A stretch of DNA of 47,949 nucleotides from Mycobacterium kyorinense (GTDB lineage: Bacteria > Actinomycetota > Actinomycetes > Mycobacteriales > Mycobacteriaceae), in assembly GCF_001672775.1 (NCBI RefSeq), contig NZ_LZKJ01000169.1, positions 1 to 47,949 on the forward strand, in the 5' to 3' direction. Of this stretch, positions 33,546 to 41,699 are shown in pieces. The notes beneath the pieces are model-generated. The model did not search any database. It saw only the letters and a program-made list of their open reading frames with translations, and was not told where the DNA came from. Made by a program: the position numbers and the translations under genes. Each line of letters begins with the position of its first letter. The first letter of the stretch is position 1.

Positions 33546-34759
33546 CAGACGCCCGCTCGCATCCGTACCGGCATGCGCTTGACGCCCGGCACCATCGTGG
33601 CGCGCAGCCTTGTCACATCGCCGGTCAGTTCGATGCTCGGATAGGTGCCCAGCAGCACCTCGAACATCACCCTTGCCTCCAGCCGTGCCAGTTGGGCGCC
33701 CAGACACGCATGTTCGCCCGCCCCGAACGCTATGTGGGGGTTAGGGTTTCGGGTGATATCGAACTCCTCGCTGGTGGGGCCGAAGATCTCCTCGTCGCGG
33801 TTGGCCGCACCGTAGAGCATGACCACCGTTTCGCCCGCCCTGATCTGCTGGCCGCGGATCTCGACATCCTGGGTAGCCTCGCGTGCCATGTGGGTCACCG
33901 GGCTGGTGAACCGCAACATCTCTTCGACCGCCAGTGGCAGAAGCTCGGGCTTCGAGCGAAGCAGGGTGAACTGATCAGGGTGGTCCAGCAGCGCCAGCGT
34001 GCCAAGACAGATCAGGTTTCGTGTCGTCTCGTTGCCCGCAACCAGCAATAGAAAGGAGAAGTTGAGCAGGTCCGCATCGGTGAGGCGCTCGCCGTCTACC
34101 TCGGCGGCGGCCAGGATGGACAGCAGATCGTCTTGACCGGTGACCTTGCCGGAGCGCCGCGCATCGATCAGTTTGGTGAAGTACTCGTACAGTTCGCCGA
34201 GTGCCACCATGTTGTCCAGCTCGATGTCGGGGTCGGCGGTGCCCACGGCCGCGTCCGACCAGGTACGGAACTGCTCCCAGTCCTCGGGCGGCGCGCCGAG
34301 CATCTCGGCGATCATCCGGGTCGGCAGCGGCGCGGCAATCTCCTCGGCGAACTCGTACTCCCGCGATGGGTCGACGCCGTCAAGAATGCCTTTGACGATC
34401 TCGCGCACCTTGGGTTCCAGCAACGTGACCTGCCGTCGGGTGAAGCCCGAGTTGATCAGCTTGCGCAGCTGCCGGTGCCGCGGCGGGTCGGTGAAGATCA
34501 GGTTTCCCTCCTGCACCGGGGTGGGCATGGACGGGTCCGGGATCGTGATGCCCTTCGTCGACGAGAATGTCTGCGGGTGGCCGGAGACGTGGCGGATGTC
34601 CTCGTACTTCGTCAGCGCCCAGAAACTCGTTACGTCGTTCCAGACGACCGGGGTGCTGTTGCGCAGTTCTCGATAACCCGGATACGGGTCGCCGGCGTAG
34701 TAGTCCGGCGAGTGCAGAGGCAGCACGGACGTTGGTCTGGAGGTGGAGTTAGCGGACAC
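33545..34759 (-). CDS. Cytochrome P450 heading the igr-like operon
   Basis: A P450 of 404 residues. The I-helix motif is AGNETT at 241-246, ExxR is Glu280-Arg283, and the haem loop FGAGEHACLG has Cys352. In the igr operon the first gene is the steroid C26-hydroxylase CYP125; this protein takes the same place, but its haem loop (FGAGEHACLGAQLAR) differs from what I recall of CYP125, so orthology is not claimed. It starts the seven-gene leftward operon and is divergent from the aldehyde dehydrogenase at 34997. The likely role is hydroxylation of the terminal carbon of a branched side chain, or another oxidation of the same substrate. Confidence 0.94.
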   Translation of the reverse strand: MSANSTSRPTSVLPLHSPDYYAGDPYPGYRELRNSTPVVWNDVTSFWALTKYEDIRHVSGHPQTFSSTKGITIPDPSMPTPVQEGNLIFTDPPRHRQLRKLINSGFTRRQVTLLEPKVREIVKGILDGVDPSREYEFAEEIAAPLPTRMIAEMLGAPPEDWEQFRTWSDAAVGTADPDIELDNMVALGELYEYFTKLIDARRSGKVTGQDDLLSILAAAEVDGERLTDADLLNFSFLLLVAGNETTRNLICLGTLALLDHPDQFTLLRSKPELLPLAVEEMLRFTSPVTHMAREATQDVEIRGQQIRAGETVVMLYGAANRDEEIFGPTSEEFDITRNPNPHIAFGAGEHACLGAQLARLEARVMFEVLLGTYPSIELTGDVTRLRATMVPGVKRMPVRMRAGV

Positions 34760-34846
34760 TGCGGGCCTTCCTCGAGACAGGGCTGACCGGACATCAAATC
34801 TCTATCTGTCCAGTGATGCTGTGTCTACAGCACCAGCATCGACCGT

Positions 34847-34862
34847 GTCAATCACTCTTTTC
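34847..34862. promoter_or_regulatory. Weak relative of the recurrent operator
   Basis: GTCAATCACTCTTTTC lies in the 237-base divergent gap between the P450 and the aldehyde dehydrogenase. It matches the motif GAnAAynnnnATTnTC at all defined positions except two, but is hardly palindromic itself. A short inverted repeat GCTGT-gtct-ACAGC lies at 34818-34831. Nothing else stands out in this gap. Confidence 0.25.
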
Positions 34863-34996
34863 CCAGTTGAAAATCAATAGTGTTGACGGCGCAGGCTTTG
34901 CAGGTGTACATAATCTGATGAATTGTCGGACTTGTTGCGCCGGCATCGGGCGACATCGAAGACTTCGGAGACCAACCAGGAAGGTCCAGTGATGTA

Positions 34997-36454
34997 ATGG
35001 CCGAGTCGGGCCTCGTCGACAGCTACGGCGTCTACATCGACGGCGAATGGGTCGAATCGGACAGCGGGCGATATGACGTGGTCAACCCGGCCACCGAACA
35101 GGTGATCGCCTCGGCGCCGGATGCTGGGATCGGTCAAGTCGAGCGGGCGATCAGCGCGGCGCGCACCGCGTTCGATTCTGGGCCGTGGGCGGCGGCGGAT
35201 CCTGCCGAGCGATCTCGCTGCCTTCAGCAGCTCAGCGACGCGCTGCTCGCCCGGAGCGAGGAGATCTACGCGCTCGCGCAGGCCGAGTGGGGCTGTACAG
35301 CAAACGAGCGCCTGATCCATGTCGAGGGGCCTGCCTTCATGGTCGGTCATGCCGCGGAACTCGCGATGGAGCCGGCCGAGGCACCGATGGACGCGTGGGG
35401 CGCGGCTGGCACCACATTGTTGCGCTACGAGCCACTCGGCGTGGTGGCGGCGTTGACGCCGTGGAACTTCCCGCACACGCTGAACGTGATGAAACTGGGC
35501 GCCGCACTGGCCGCCGGCAACACGCTCGTCCTCAAGCCCTCGCCGCTGACTCCGCTGGCCGGTCTCGCGCTCGCGCGGCTCATCGACGAGGAGACCGATA
35601 TTCCACCCGGCGTGGTCAACATCGTCACCCCGAGCAGCGTCGAGGCCAGCAGGACTCTGACTTTGGACCCGCGGGTCGACATGGTGAGCTTCACCGGAAG
35701 CTCGGCTGTCGGTCGCGATGTAATGGCTGGCGCCGCAACCTCAATGAAGCGAATCCTGCTCGAGTGCGGTGGCAAATCAGCGAGCATTCTGCTCGACGAT
35801 GTCGAGCTGACCGACGAATTGTTCGAACGGCTTCTGTTCGAAGGCTGCACGATGCACGCGGGACAGGCGTGCATCCTCAACAGTCGTCTGCTGGTCCCGG
35901 AGAAGCTGCACGACGACGTGGTCGATCGCCTGGCCGAACGGGCTCGCAACATCACAGTGGGAGACCCCACCGATGATGCGACCGGCATGGGCCCGCTGAT
36001 CAGTTGCCAACATCTGGAACGGGTCGAGGGTTTCGTCATGCGCGCCGAAAGCGACGGCGCCAAAATTGTCACCGGCGGTAGGCGGCCGAACGGGCGCGAT
36101 CGCGGATTCTACTTTGAGCCTACGGTTCTGGCCGATGCCACCGTCGAGTCGAGCATCGCGCAGGAGGAAGTGTTCGGTCCGGTGTTGACGGTGCTGCGTT
36201 ACCGCAACGATGACGAAGCGGTCGGCATCGCAAACAATTCCGCGTACGGCCTCGGTGGCGCGTTGTGGGGCACCGACATCGAACGAGCGGTCGGACTTGC
36301 CCGACGGATCAGGACCGGTCAGATCTCGATCAACGGAACGATACCCGGCGACGCGCCTTTCGGCGGGTTCAAACAGAGCGGAATCGGGCGCGAAGGCGGC
36401 GTAATGGGGCTGCGGGCATACATGGAACCGAAGGCAATCGGAGTTCCTGCGTGA
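34997..36454 (+). CDS. NAD(P)-dependent aldehyde dehydrogenase
   Basis: An aldehyde dehydrogenase of 485 residues. The catalytic cysteine is Cys292 in GQACI, and the general-base glutamate lies in LLECGGKSAS. TPWNFPHTLNVMKLGAALAAGNTLVLKPSP and SFTGSSAVGRDV are the cofactor-site segments. The ribosome binding site CAGGAAGG is about 12 bases upstream, a little far, but nearer ATG and GTG codons stop at once. It overlaps the CoA-transferase by GTGA. The pair repeats the aldehyde dehydrogenase/CoA-transferase order of region A, consistent with oxidising an aldehyde and making its CoA ester. Confidence 0.93.
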   Translation: MAESGLVDSYGVYIDGEWVESDSGRYDVVNPATEQVIASAPDAGIGQVERAISAARTAFDSGPWAAADPAERSRCLQQLSDALLARSEEIYALAQAEWGCTANERLIHVEGPAFMVGHAAELAMEPAEAPMDAWGAAGTTLLRYEPLGVVAALTPWNFPHTLNVMKLGAALAAGNTLVLKPSPLTPLAGLALARLIDEETDIPPGVVNIVTPSSVEASRTLTLDPRVDMVSFTGSSAVGRDVMAGAATSMKRILLECGGKSASILLDDVELTDELFERLLFEGCTMHAGQACILNSRLLVPEKLHDDVVDRLAERARNITVGDPTDDATGMGPLISCQHLERVEGFVMRAESDGAKIVTGGRRPNGRDRGFYFEPTVLADATVESSIAQEEVFGPVLTVLRYRNDDEAVGIANNSAYGLGGALWGTDIERAVGLARRIRTGQISINGTIPGDAPFGGFKQSGIGREGGVMGLRAYMEPKAIGVPA

Positions 36455-38814
36455 CTGGATCTCTGTCGGGGTTGCGAGTCGTGGAAGTCGGCACCGACAT
36501 CGCGGCACCGTATTGCACCAAACTGCTCGTCGACCTCGGCGCCGACGTCTACAAGGTCGAGTCGCCGGCCGGGGATCCGCTGCGAAGCTGGGGTGCGTCG
36601 AGCGGACTGTTCGAGTATTTGAACAGTGGAAAGCACGGGATAACAATTGATCTTGAGGAACACCCCGGTGCGCTTGCTGAGCTTTTTGCTAAAGCAGACG
36701 TGGTAGTCGAGGATCTGCCGGTCGGATCGGCCGACAGGTTGCACTGGGGGCTCGATCGCGAAGCTCTCCAACGCCTCAATCCGAATCTCGTTGTCGTCCG
36801 CATATCCGACTATGGCCAGGAGGGCCCACGCCGGAATCGCCAGTCGACGTCGTTGACCCTGCAGGCCGCGTCGGGATGGGTCAACACTCGCGAACTTGGC
36901 CGGACGCCGGTGCAGGCCGGCGTCCGTATCCCCGAGTACATCGCCGGCAGCTACGCCGCTCTCGGGACCCTGACGGCCCTGCGGGTCGCGGATGCGGGTC
37001 TTGAGCGGGTGATCGAGGTCGATGTCTCGGCGTTCGAGTCTCTGTTGTCAACCTTGGCGTATCCGATGCTGATGGCTGAGCGTTTGAAAGGCCTTGGTCT
37101 TCCGGCGAATTCAAAGGCGGGTCCTATGCTCGGCATCGTGCGCGCCGCGGACGGCTGGATTGGGATCAACTGCTTGACCGGGCAGCACTGGCTGGACGTC
37201 TGCGCGATGGTAGGGCTGCCGGAATTCGGAGAGTGCCAGATAGCCATCATGCTGGGCGGGCCCGAACGTGAGGAGTTCTTCGCGAAGGCGCAGCCGTGGA
37301 TCGATTCGATGACGGTGGCCGATCTGGTCGAGTTGAGCCAGGCGATGCGAATCCCCGCGGCACCGGTCAACGACGGAGCCTCCATCCTCGACTGTCCCCA
37401 GTACCGCGAGCGCGGTTTCTTCATCGAGAGCGAATCGGCGGGCCGGCGCTTCCTCCGGCCGGGCGCTCCGTTCCGGTTGGCCCGCACGCCGGTTGAGCCA
37501 CCGGGGCCAGCGCCGCAGCTCGGCGATCGAGCGGCAGCTTCATTGCACGGTCGACGAGCGAAGCCCGCCGCAATCGAAGTTGACGATGTGACAATGCCCT
37601 TCGCGAATCTCAAGGTTTTCGACCTGAGCACTTTCTGGTCCGGCGCCTACCTCACCTGCTATCTGGGTGCATTCGGCGCCGATGTCGTCAAGGTCGAGTC
37701 GATCCAGCGTCCGGACGGTCACCGATATTCGGGCTCGCTGCTGCGCAGCAGCGATGACTGGTACGAGATAGGACCGATGTGGCAGGGCACCAACCTCAAC
37801 AAGCGCGATATCACCTTGGATCTCGGCACCGAAACCGGCCACGAATTGGCCCTCAAGCTGGCCGCCGAGGCAGACGTCGTGGTGGAGAACTTCTCGCCGC
37901 GCGTGGTGGAGCAGTTCGGTTTGGACTACGCCTCGCTGGTGAAGGTGAATCCGAACGTCATCATGGTCCGCATGCCGGGCCTTGGGCTCGAAGGTCCATG
38001 GCGTGACTACGTCGGGTGGGCACTGAACTTCGAGCAGATATCGGGGATGTCGGCAGCCACGGGTTACCGCGACGGTCCACCGTGCAACCTGCAAGGGCCT
38101 GCCGATCCGATCGTCGGCGTGCACGCGACCGTCGCACTGCTGGCCGCGCTCGAGCACAAGCGCAAAACCGGTGAAGGCCAACTGATCGAGGTCGCACAGA
38201 TCGAGGTCGGTGCCGCGGTGACTGCCGAGCCGGTCATCGAATACTCGCTCACGGGCCGGGCGTACGAGCGAGAAGGCAACCGCCACCGCAACTATGCACA
38301 AGGTGTCTACCCGGGCAGTGGCGACGACGAGTGGGTGGCCATCTCGGTACGTGATGACTCCGACTGGGCCGCCGTCGTCGACATGATCGGCCGACCCGAA
38401 CTGCGCGACGATCCGCGGTTCGCCTCAGCACGGGCACGGCTGCACAACCAAGAGGCGTTCGACGAAATCCTTTCTGGATGGACGGCGGGTCGACCGCCCG
38501 ACGAGATCGCCGAGGCGCTCCGTCGCCGCGGTGTGCCCGCGGAGCGGATCCTCACCGCGGACCGGATGTACGACGTCGACCAGCTCGCGGCGCGCGGCTA
38601 TTATCAGGAGCTCGAGCATCCGCTCTCTGGCCGACAGAGGTTCCCGGGCTGGCCATTTCGGATCACGCCCGGACCCCTTCGGCATCACCGCACACCGTCG
38701 CCGACGCTCGGTCAACACAACGACGAGGTGCTGGGCGCCCTGGGTTTGTCCGACGATGAGCTGACGAAGCTGCGCGACAATCAGGTGATCGGCGAACGCC
38801 TGCGCAACGCGTAG
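36451..38814 (+). CDS. Tandem-fused family III (CaiB/BaiF) CoA-transferase
   Basis: A 787-residue protein with two CaiB domains: domain 1 from LSGLRVVEVGTDIAAPYCTKLLVDLGADVYKVE, domain 2 from FANLKVFDLSTFWSGAYLTCYLGAFGADVVKVES at about residue 383. It is the same architecture as the protein at 2489-4837 and probably a paralogue. Both halves have Glu at the catalytic Asp position (VDVSAFESLL, VAQIEVGAAV). The GTG start overlaps the aldehyde dehydrogenase stop; the longer frame upstream lies inside that gene. It ends two bases from the convergent MaoC gene. The likely role is loading CoA onto the acid formed by the aldehyde dehydrogenase. Confidence 0.88.
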   Translation: MTGSLSGLRVVEVGTDIAAPYCTKLLVDLGADVYKVESPAGDPLRSWGASSGLFEYLNSGKHGITIDLEEHPGALAELFAKADVVVEDLPVGSADRLHWGLDREALQRLNPNLVVVRISDYGQEGPRRNRQSTSLTLQAASGWVNTRELGRTPVQAGVRIPEYIAGSYAALGTLTALRVADAGLERVIEVDVSAFESLLSTLAYPMLMAERLKGLGLPANSKAGPMLGIVRAADGWIGINCLTGQHWLDVCAMVGLPEFGECQIAIMLGGPEREEFFAKAQPWIDSMTVADLVELSQAMRIPAAPVNDGASILDCPQYRERGFFIESESAGRRFLRPGAPFRLARTPVEPPGPAPQLGDRAAASLHGRRAKPAAIEVDDVTMPFANLKVFDLSTFWSGAYLTCYLGAFGADVVKVESIQRPDGHRYSGSLLRSSDDWYEIGPMWQGTNLNKRDITLDLGTETGHELALKLAAEADVVVENFSPRVVEQFGLDYASLVKVNPNVIMVRMPGLGLEGPWRDYVGWALNFEQISGMSAATGYRDGPPCNLQGPADPIVGVHATVALLAALEHKRKTGEGQLIEVAQIEVGAAVTAEPVIEYSLTGRAYEREGNRHRNYAQGVYPGSGDDEWVAISVRDDSDWAAVVDMIGRPELRDDPRFASARARLHNQEAFDEILSGWTAGRPPDEIAEALRRRGVPAERILTADRMYDVDQLAARGYYQELEHPLSGRQRFPGWPFRITPGPLRHHRTPSPTLGQHNDEVLGALGLSDDELTKLRDNQVIGERLRNA

Positions 38815-38816
38815 GT

Positions 38817-39287
38817 TCAGGCATCGACCATGGCCGCGATGGTGTCGACCACGCATGCCGGCCGCTCGGATCCCTCAACCTCGACGGTGACCCGCACGGT
38901 AGCCCTGCCGCCCTTGTCGTTGCGTTCCAGCTTGATCAGTTCGGCGCCGGCGCGGATGCGCGAGTCGACCGGCACCGGGGCAGGGAAGCGGAGCTTGTCA
39001 GAACCGTAGTTGATCTGCATCGACAGCCCTGACACCCGGTAAATCTGTTGCACGAGAATGGGAACCAGCGACAGCGTGAGATATCCGTGCGCAATCGTCC
39101 TACCGTACGGACCTTTGGCCGCCCGCTCCGCGTCGACATGGATCCACTGGTGGTCACCGGTCGCCTCGGCGAACAGATCGATTTCCTTCTGTGTGACCTC
39201 GTGCCACCCGCTGTAGCCGAGGTGTTCGCCGACGTGGGATTCGAAGCCGGAGATGCCCTCGTAGACGGTGGGGGAGGCCTGTGTCAT
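38817..39287 (-). CDS. MaoC-like (R)-specific enoyl-CoA hydratase
   Basis: A hot-dog fold hydratase of 156 residues with the complete active-site motif FAEATGDHQWIHVDAERA near 39-56 (catalytic Asp and His) and the following GPYGRTIAHGYLTLSLVP. It should add water to a trans-2-enoyl-CoA. The ATG overlaps the stop of the amidohydrolase gene upstream (ATGA), so the two are coupled. Single-domain and full length for the NodN/MaoC group; unlike the ChsH-type proteins it should work as a homodimer. Confidence 0.9.
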   Translation of the reverse strand: MTQASPTVYEGISGFESHVGEHLGYSGWHEVTQKEIDLFAEATGDHQWIHVDAERAAKGPYGRTIAHGYLTLSLVPILVQQIYRVSGLSMQINYGSDKLRFPAPVPVDSRIRAGAELIKLERNDKGGRATVRVTVEVEGSERPACVVDTIAAMVDA

Positions 39288-40477
39288 GCCGGGACCTTGA
39301 GCTTTAGCTGCTCAATGGCGTTGCCGCCCATGATCTTCGCCTTCGCGGCATCGGAGATGCCGTCGAGCCGGTCGACAAAACTCAACGGATCGCCGATGCC
39401 CTCGGGGTGGGGAAAGTCGGAGCCGAACATCACGTGGTCATCACCCATGATGTCGACGATCCCCTTGACGTCGTCCTCGAGGAACGGGTGGATGTAGATG
39501 TTGCGTTTGAACACCTCGACGGGATGCTCGTCGAACTCCTTGGGCATGATCTTGTACGCGGTGTTGAGCTGTTCGAGGAGATTGCGCACCCAACCGCTGC
39601 CATTCTCGACGCAAAAGATCTTCAGGTCGGGGAAGCGCGACAGCGCACCGTGGCAGATCATCGCGGCCAAGGTGTCCTCGATGGCGCGGTGCCCCATGAC
39701 CACCTCGCGCAGTGCGCTCGGCTTGAATGAGAGGTACTCGTCGCCGCCCTCCCATTCCATGAGGTGCTTCTGGTATCCGCTGTCCGAGGCGTGCATGGTC
39801 ACCGGAATGCCGGTCTTGACGACTTCCTCCCAGAACGGGTCGAACTCGGGCAGGCCCATCGACCGCGAGCCGCCGAAGCGGCTGGGCACCGGAGCAGGGC
39901 GGACCAGAAACGTTTTCATTCCCCGCTCGAGGCACCAGTGCAGCTCCTTGATGGCCTCGTCGACGAGTGGCAGGCAGATGACGGGCGTCGCGAAGATACG
40001 GTCGTGGTAGTTGAACGTCCAGTGTTCGTGCATCCACTCGTTGAGGGCGTGAATGATCGCGTGGGTCAGGATGACGTCGTCGGTGGTGCGTTCCTCGATG
40101 AGGCTGGCGAGGGTCGGGTACATGACGCATTGGTCGATGCCGAGCTCATCCATCAGCTCTAGTCTGGGACCCGGATCCTGGTAGGCGGGGATGACATTCA
40201 TTGCCTCACCGATGAACTCGCGGAAGTTGAGCCCCTCTGGATTGTTGCCCAAGAAGTAGTCCTCGGCGCTGCCCGGCCTCGCCACCCGCTCGAACGTCGG
40301 ATTGGGAATCATGTGGCTGATGTGATCTTTCACGACGAGCTTGGGCCGTCCGTTGACCTCGACATAGCCGACCTTGCCGCGGTGCTCCTTGGGCAGGTAT
40401 TTGGTGAGCGCGTCCGTCGTCTCGTACATGTGGTTGTCGATGTCGAAGATCGGGTAGGGCAAGGACCGGGTAGACAT
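39284..40477 (-). CDS. Amidohydrolase-2 family (ACMSD/LigW-like) metal enzyme
   Basis: This protein has 397 residues from MSTRSLPYPIFDIDNHMYE; an earlier in-frame start adds 22 residues without support. Metal-site motifs are FDIDNHMYE (DxH), MHASDSGYQ (His), and MFGSDFPHPEGIGDP (Asp). It is closely related in layout to the protein at 43812 (DCDTHCYETRDAFTRYLPKEFQDR versus DIDNHMYETTDALTKYLPKEHRGK). It is probably a decarboxylase or C-C hydrolase of ring or side-chain intermediates; the exact reaction is unknown. Two operator candidates lie upstream at 40501-40540. Confidence 0.87.
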   Translation of the reverse strand: MSTRSLPYPIFDIDNHMYETTDALTKYLPKEHRGKVGYVEVNGRPKLVVKDHISHMIPNPTFERVARPGSAEDYFLGNNPEGLNFREFIGEAMNVIPAYQDPGPRLELMDELGIDQCVMYPTLASLIEERTTDDVILTHAIIHALNEWMHEHWTFNYHDRIFATPVICLPLVDEAIKELHWCLERGMKTFLVRPAPVPSRFGGSRSMGLPEFDPFWEEVVKTGIPVTMHASDSGYQKHLMEWEGGDEYLSFKPSALREVVMGHRAIEDTLAAMICHGALSRFPDLKIFCVENGSGWVRNLLEQLNTAYKIMPKEFDEHPVEVFKRNIYIHPFLEDDVKGIVDIMGDDHVMFGSDFPHPEGIGDPLSFVDRLDGISDAAKAKIMGGNAIEQLKLKVPA

Positions 40478-40500
40478 GTGGCTAATCCCTCCAGAGCAGC

Positions 40501-40540
40501 GAATATGATCATTTACGCTATGTGAAAACGACGTTATCAC
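40501..40540. promoter_or_regulatory. Two adjacent operator candidates
   Basis: GAATATGATCATTTAC (40501-40516) matches the site at 13502-13517 in 13 of 16 bases. GTGAAAACG-A-CGTTATCAC (40522-40540) is a 19-bp inverted repeat with one mismatched pair, and its right part GACGTTATC is identical to 41209-41217. Both lie 24-63 bases upstream of the leftward amidohydrolase start. Confidence 0.55.
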
Positions 40541-40556
40541 CAACGCTCCGCAACAG

Positions 40557-41201
40557 CTATGCGGGGCTACCTCCCGCGAGTTCCTGCCACGCTTTGACGA
40601 CTGCTTCGGTAGTGGTCACCGTGCTCAACAGCGCCAACGTGTTGTCGATGATCGATTCCGCGTATTCGCGCGGGTAACCACATACCGCATCACGGGGCAG
40701 CACGAACTGATAGCTGCGGTTAACCGCGTCCATCGCGAAGTTCTGAATCGCGATGTTGACCGAAACACCGACGCCGACAATGGTCTTGATCCCGAGATTG
40801 CGCAGCACCGAGTCGAGGTCGGTACCAGTCATCGGTCCGACACCGTGTGTGCGGGTGAGGACCAGATCACGCGGATCCGGGCCGAGCTCGGGCAGTACCG
40901 AGCCGCCGGGGCTGCCCGGAGTCAAATCGGCGCTGAACGATTTCCCAGCCATGAACAGCCTGGCGTTGGTGTTGGACCCTCGGTTGTCTGGGCGTTTCTG
41001 GATCAGGCAGTGCACGACCGAGACGCTCGACGCGCGAGCCGCGCCAAGGAGCCTGACAATGTTGGGGATCGCCTCCCGTCTAGCTTCCTCGGCGAGCATC
41101 GGCAGGCCGGCCTGGGCGCCGATCACACCGCCCTGGCATTCTTGGGTGACCAGGGCAGTGGTGGCGGGGGTCAACAGGTCGAGCAGGCTCGGTTGCGGCA
41201 T
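40557..41201 (-). CDS. Isochorismatase-fold protein lacking the canonical catalytic triad
   Basis: A 214-residue protein with the isochorismatase/cysteine-hydrolase fold (SVSVVHCLIQKRPDNRG, GIKTIVGVGVSVNIAIQNFAMDAVNRSYQFVLPRDAV). The usual Asp-Lys-Cys triad appears replaced: ALVTQECQ has Glu21 where ALLVIDMQ-type motifs have Asp, VLTRTHGVGPM has no Lys, and SVNIAIQN has Ala151 where the nucleophilic Cys normally lies. It may be a non-enzymatic, metal- or ligand-binding relative or have changed chemistry. It is divergent from the NTF2-fold gene at 41262, sharing an operator at 41202-41217. Confidence 0.78.
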   Translation of the reverse strand: MPQPSLLDLLTPATTALVTQECQGGVIGAQAGLPMLAEEARREAIPNIVRLLGAARASSVSVVHCLIQKRPDNRGSNTNARLFMAGKSFSADLTPGSPGGSVLPELGPDPRDLVLTRTHGVGPMTGTDLDSVLRNLGIKTIVGVGVSVNIAIQNFAMDAVNRSYQFVLPRDAVCGYPREYAESIIDNTLALLSTVTTTEAVVKAWQELAGGSPA

Positions 41202-41217
41202 GAGAATAGACGTTATC
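41202..41217. promoter_or_regulatory. Operator candidate (reverse complement GATAACGTCTATTCTC)
   Basis: This site touches the start of the leftward isochorismatase-like gene and lies 45 bases upstream of the rightward NTF2-fold gene. It equals the site at 19201-19216 in 15 of 16 bases and shares GACGTTATC with 40530-40538. A further GAGAACG half-site lies at 41224-41230. Confidence 0.6.
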
Positions 41218-41261
41218 GTGTGTGAGAACGCAATTTCCAGTTAATTGACCGAGGAGTGCAG

Positions 41262-41699
41262 ATGGAGGCCTGGGAACTCGACATCCGCGAGTCGGTGCGC
41301 CAGACGCTCGCCGACTACACTGCCGCCACCGACCGGTTCGATCTCCGCGGCCTTGCCGCCTGCTTCGCACCCGACGGCGTCCTCGAGTTCACCGGCGGAG
41401 CACGACCACTCACCGGTCCTGCGGAGATCGAGGCGGGACTCGGCGCCGCCGTGTCCAGAGACCCTGACACAAAGGGACAAGCGCCAACACATGTGCGCCA
41501 TCACGTTTCGAGCATTCGGTTTGGCGCTGTGGCCAGGGATCGGGTCGAGGTCAGCAGCTATTTCGCCGTCCACACCGACATCGGCCTCGACCACTGGGGA
41601 CGCTATCGCGACGTTCTCGTCCCACTCGACGGCCGGTGGCTGTTCGCGCATCGGCGCATCAGCGTGGACGCCTTCGCACCCGACAGCCTTATGCGATGA
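41262..41699 (+). CDS. SnoaL-like NTF2-fold protein
   Basis: A 145-residue protein with the NTF2 fold: an N-terminal helix (VRQTLADYTAATDRFDLRGLAACFAPDGVLEFTGG), the typical strand-loop-strand middle (HHVSSIRFGAVARDRVEVSSYFAVHTDIGLDHWGRYRDVLV) and the end GRWLFAHRRISVDAFAPDS. Relatives are cyclases, isomerases, dehydratases or ring-hydroxylase small subunits, so the reaction is open. The ATG with GAGGAG five bases upstream was preferred over the GTG at 41256. Its 3' end overlaps the convergent luciferase-like gene by 11 bases. Confidence 0.8.
   Translation: MEAWELDIRESVRQTLADYTAATDRFDLRGLAACFAPDGVLEFTGGARPLTGPAEIEAGLGAAVSRDPDTKGQAPTHVRHHVSSIRFGAVARDRVEVSSYFAVHTDIGLDHWGRYRDVLVPLDGRWLFAHRRISVDAFAPDSLMR

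Noticed and set aside
33545..34759. Naming the igr-like operon P450 as CYP125
   Set aside because: The position is the same, but the haem-loop sequence does not match what I recall for CYP125, and I cannot run an alignment.
33692..34786. Long rightward frames antisense to the P450 at 33545-34759
   Set aside because: Third-position GC bias in high-GC DNA creates such shadows; the P450 motifs on the other strand are unambiguous.
35777..36646. 289-residue leftward frame across the aldehyde dehydrogenase/CoA-transferase junction
   Set aside because: Both genes on the plus strand are full length with catalytic motifs and a GTGA coupling; the antisense frame has no family features.
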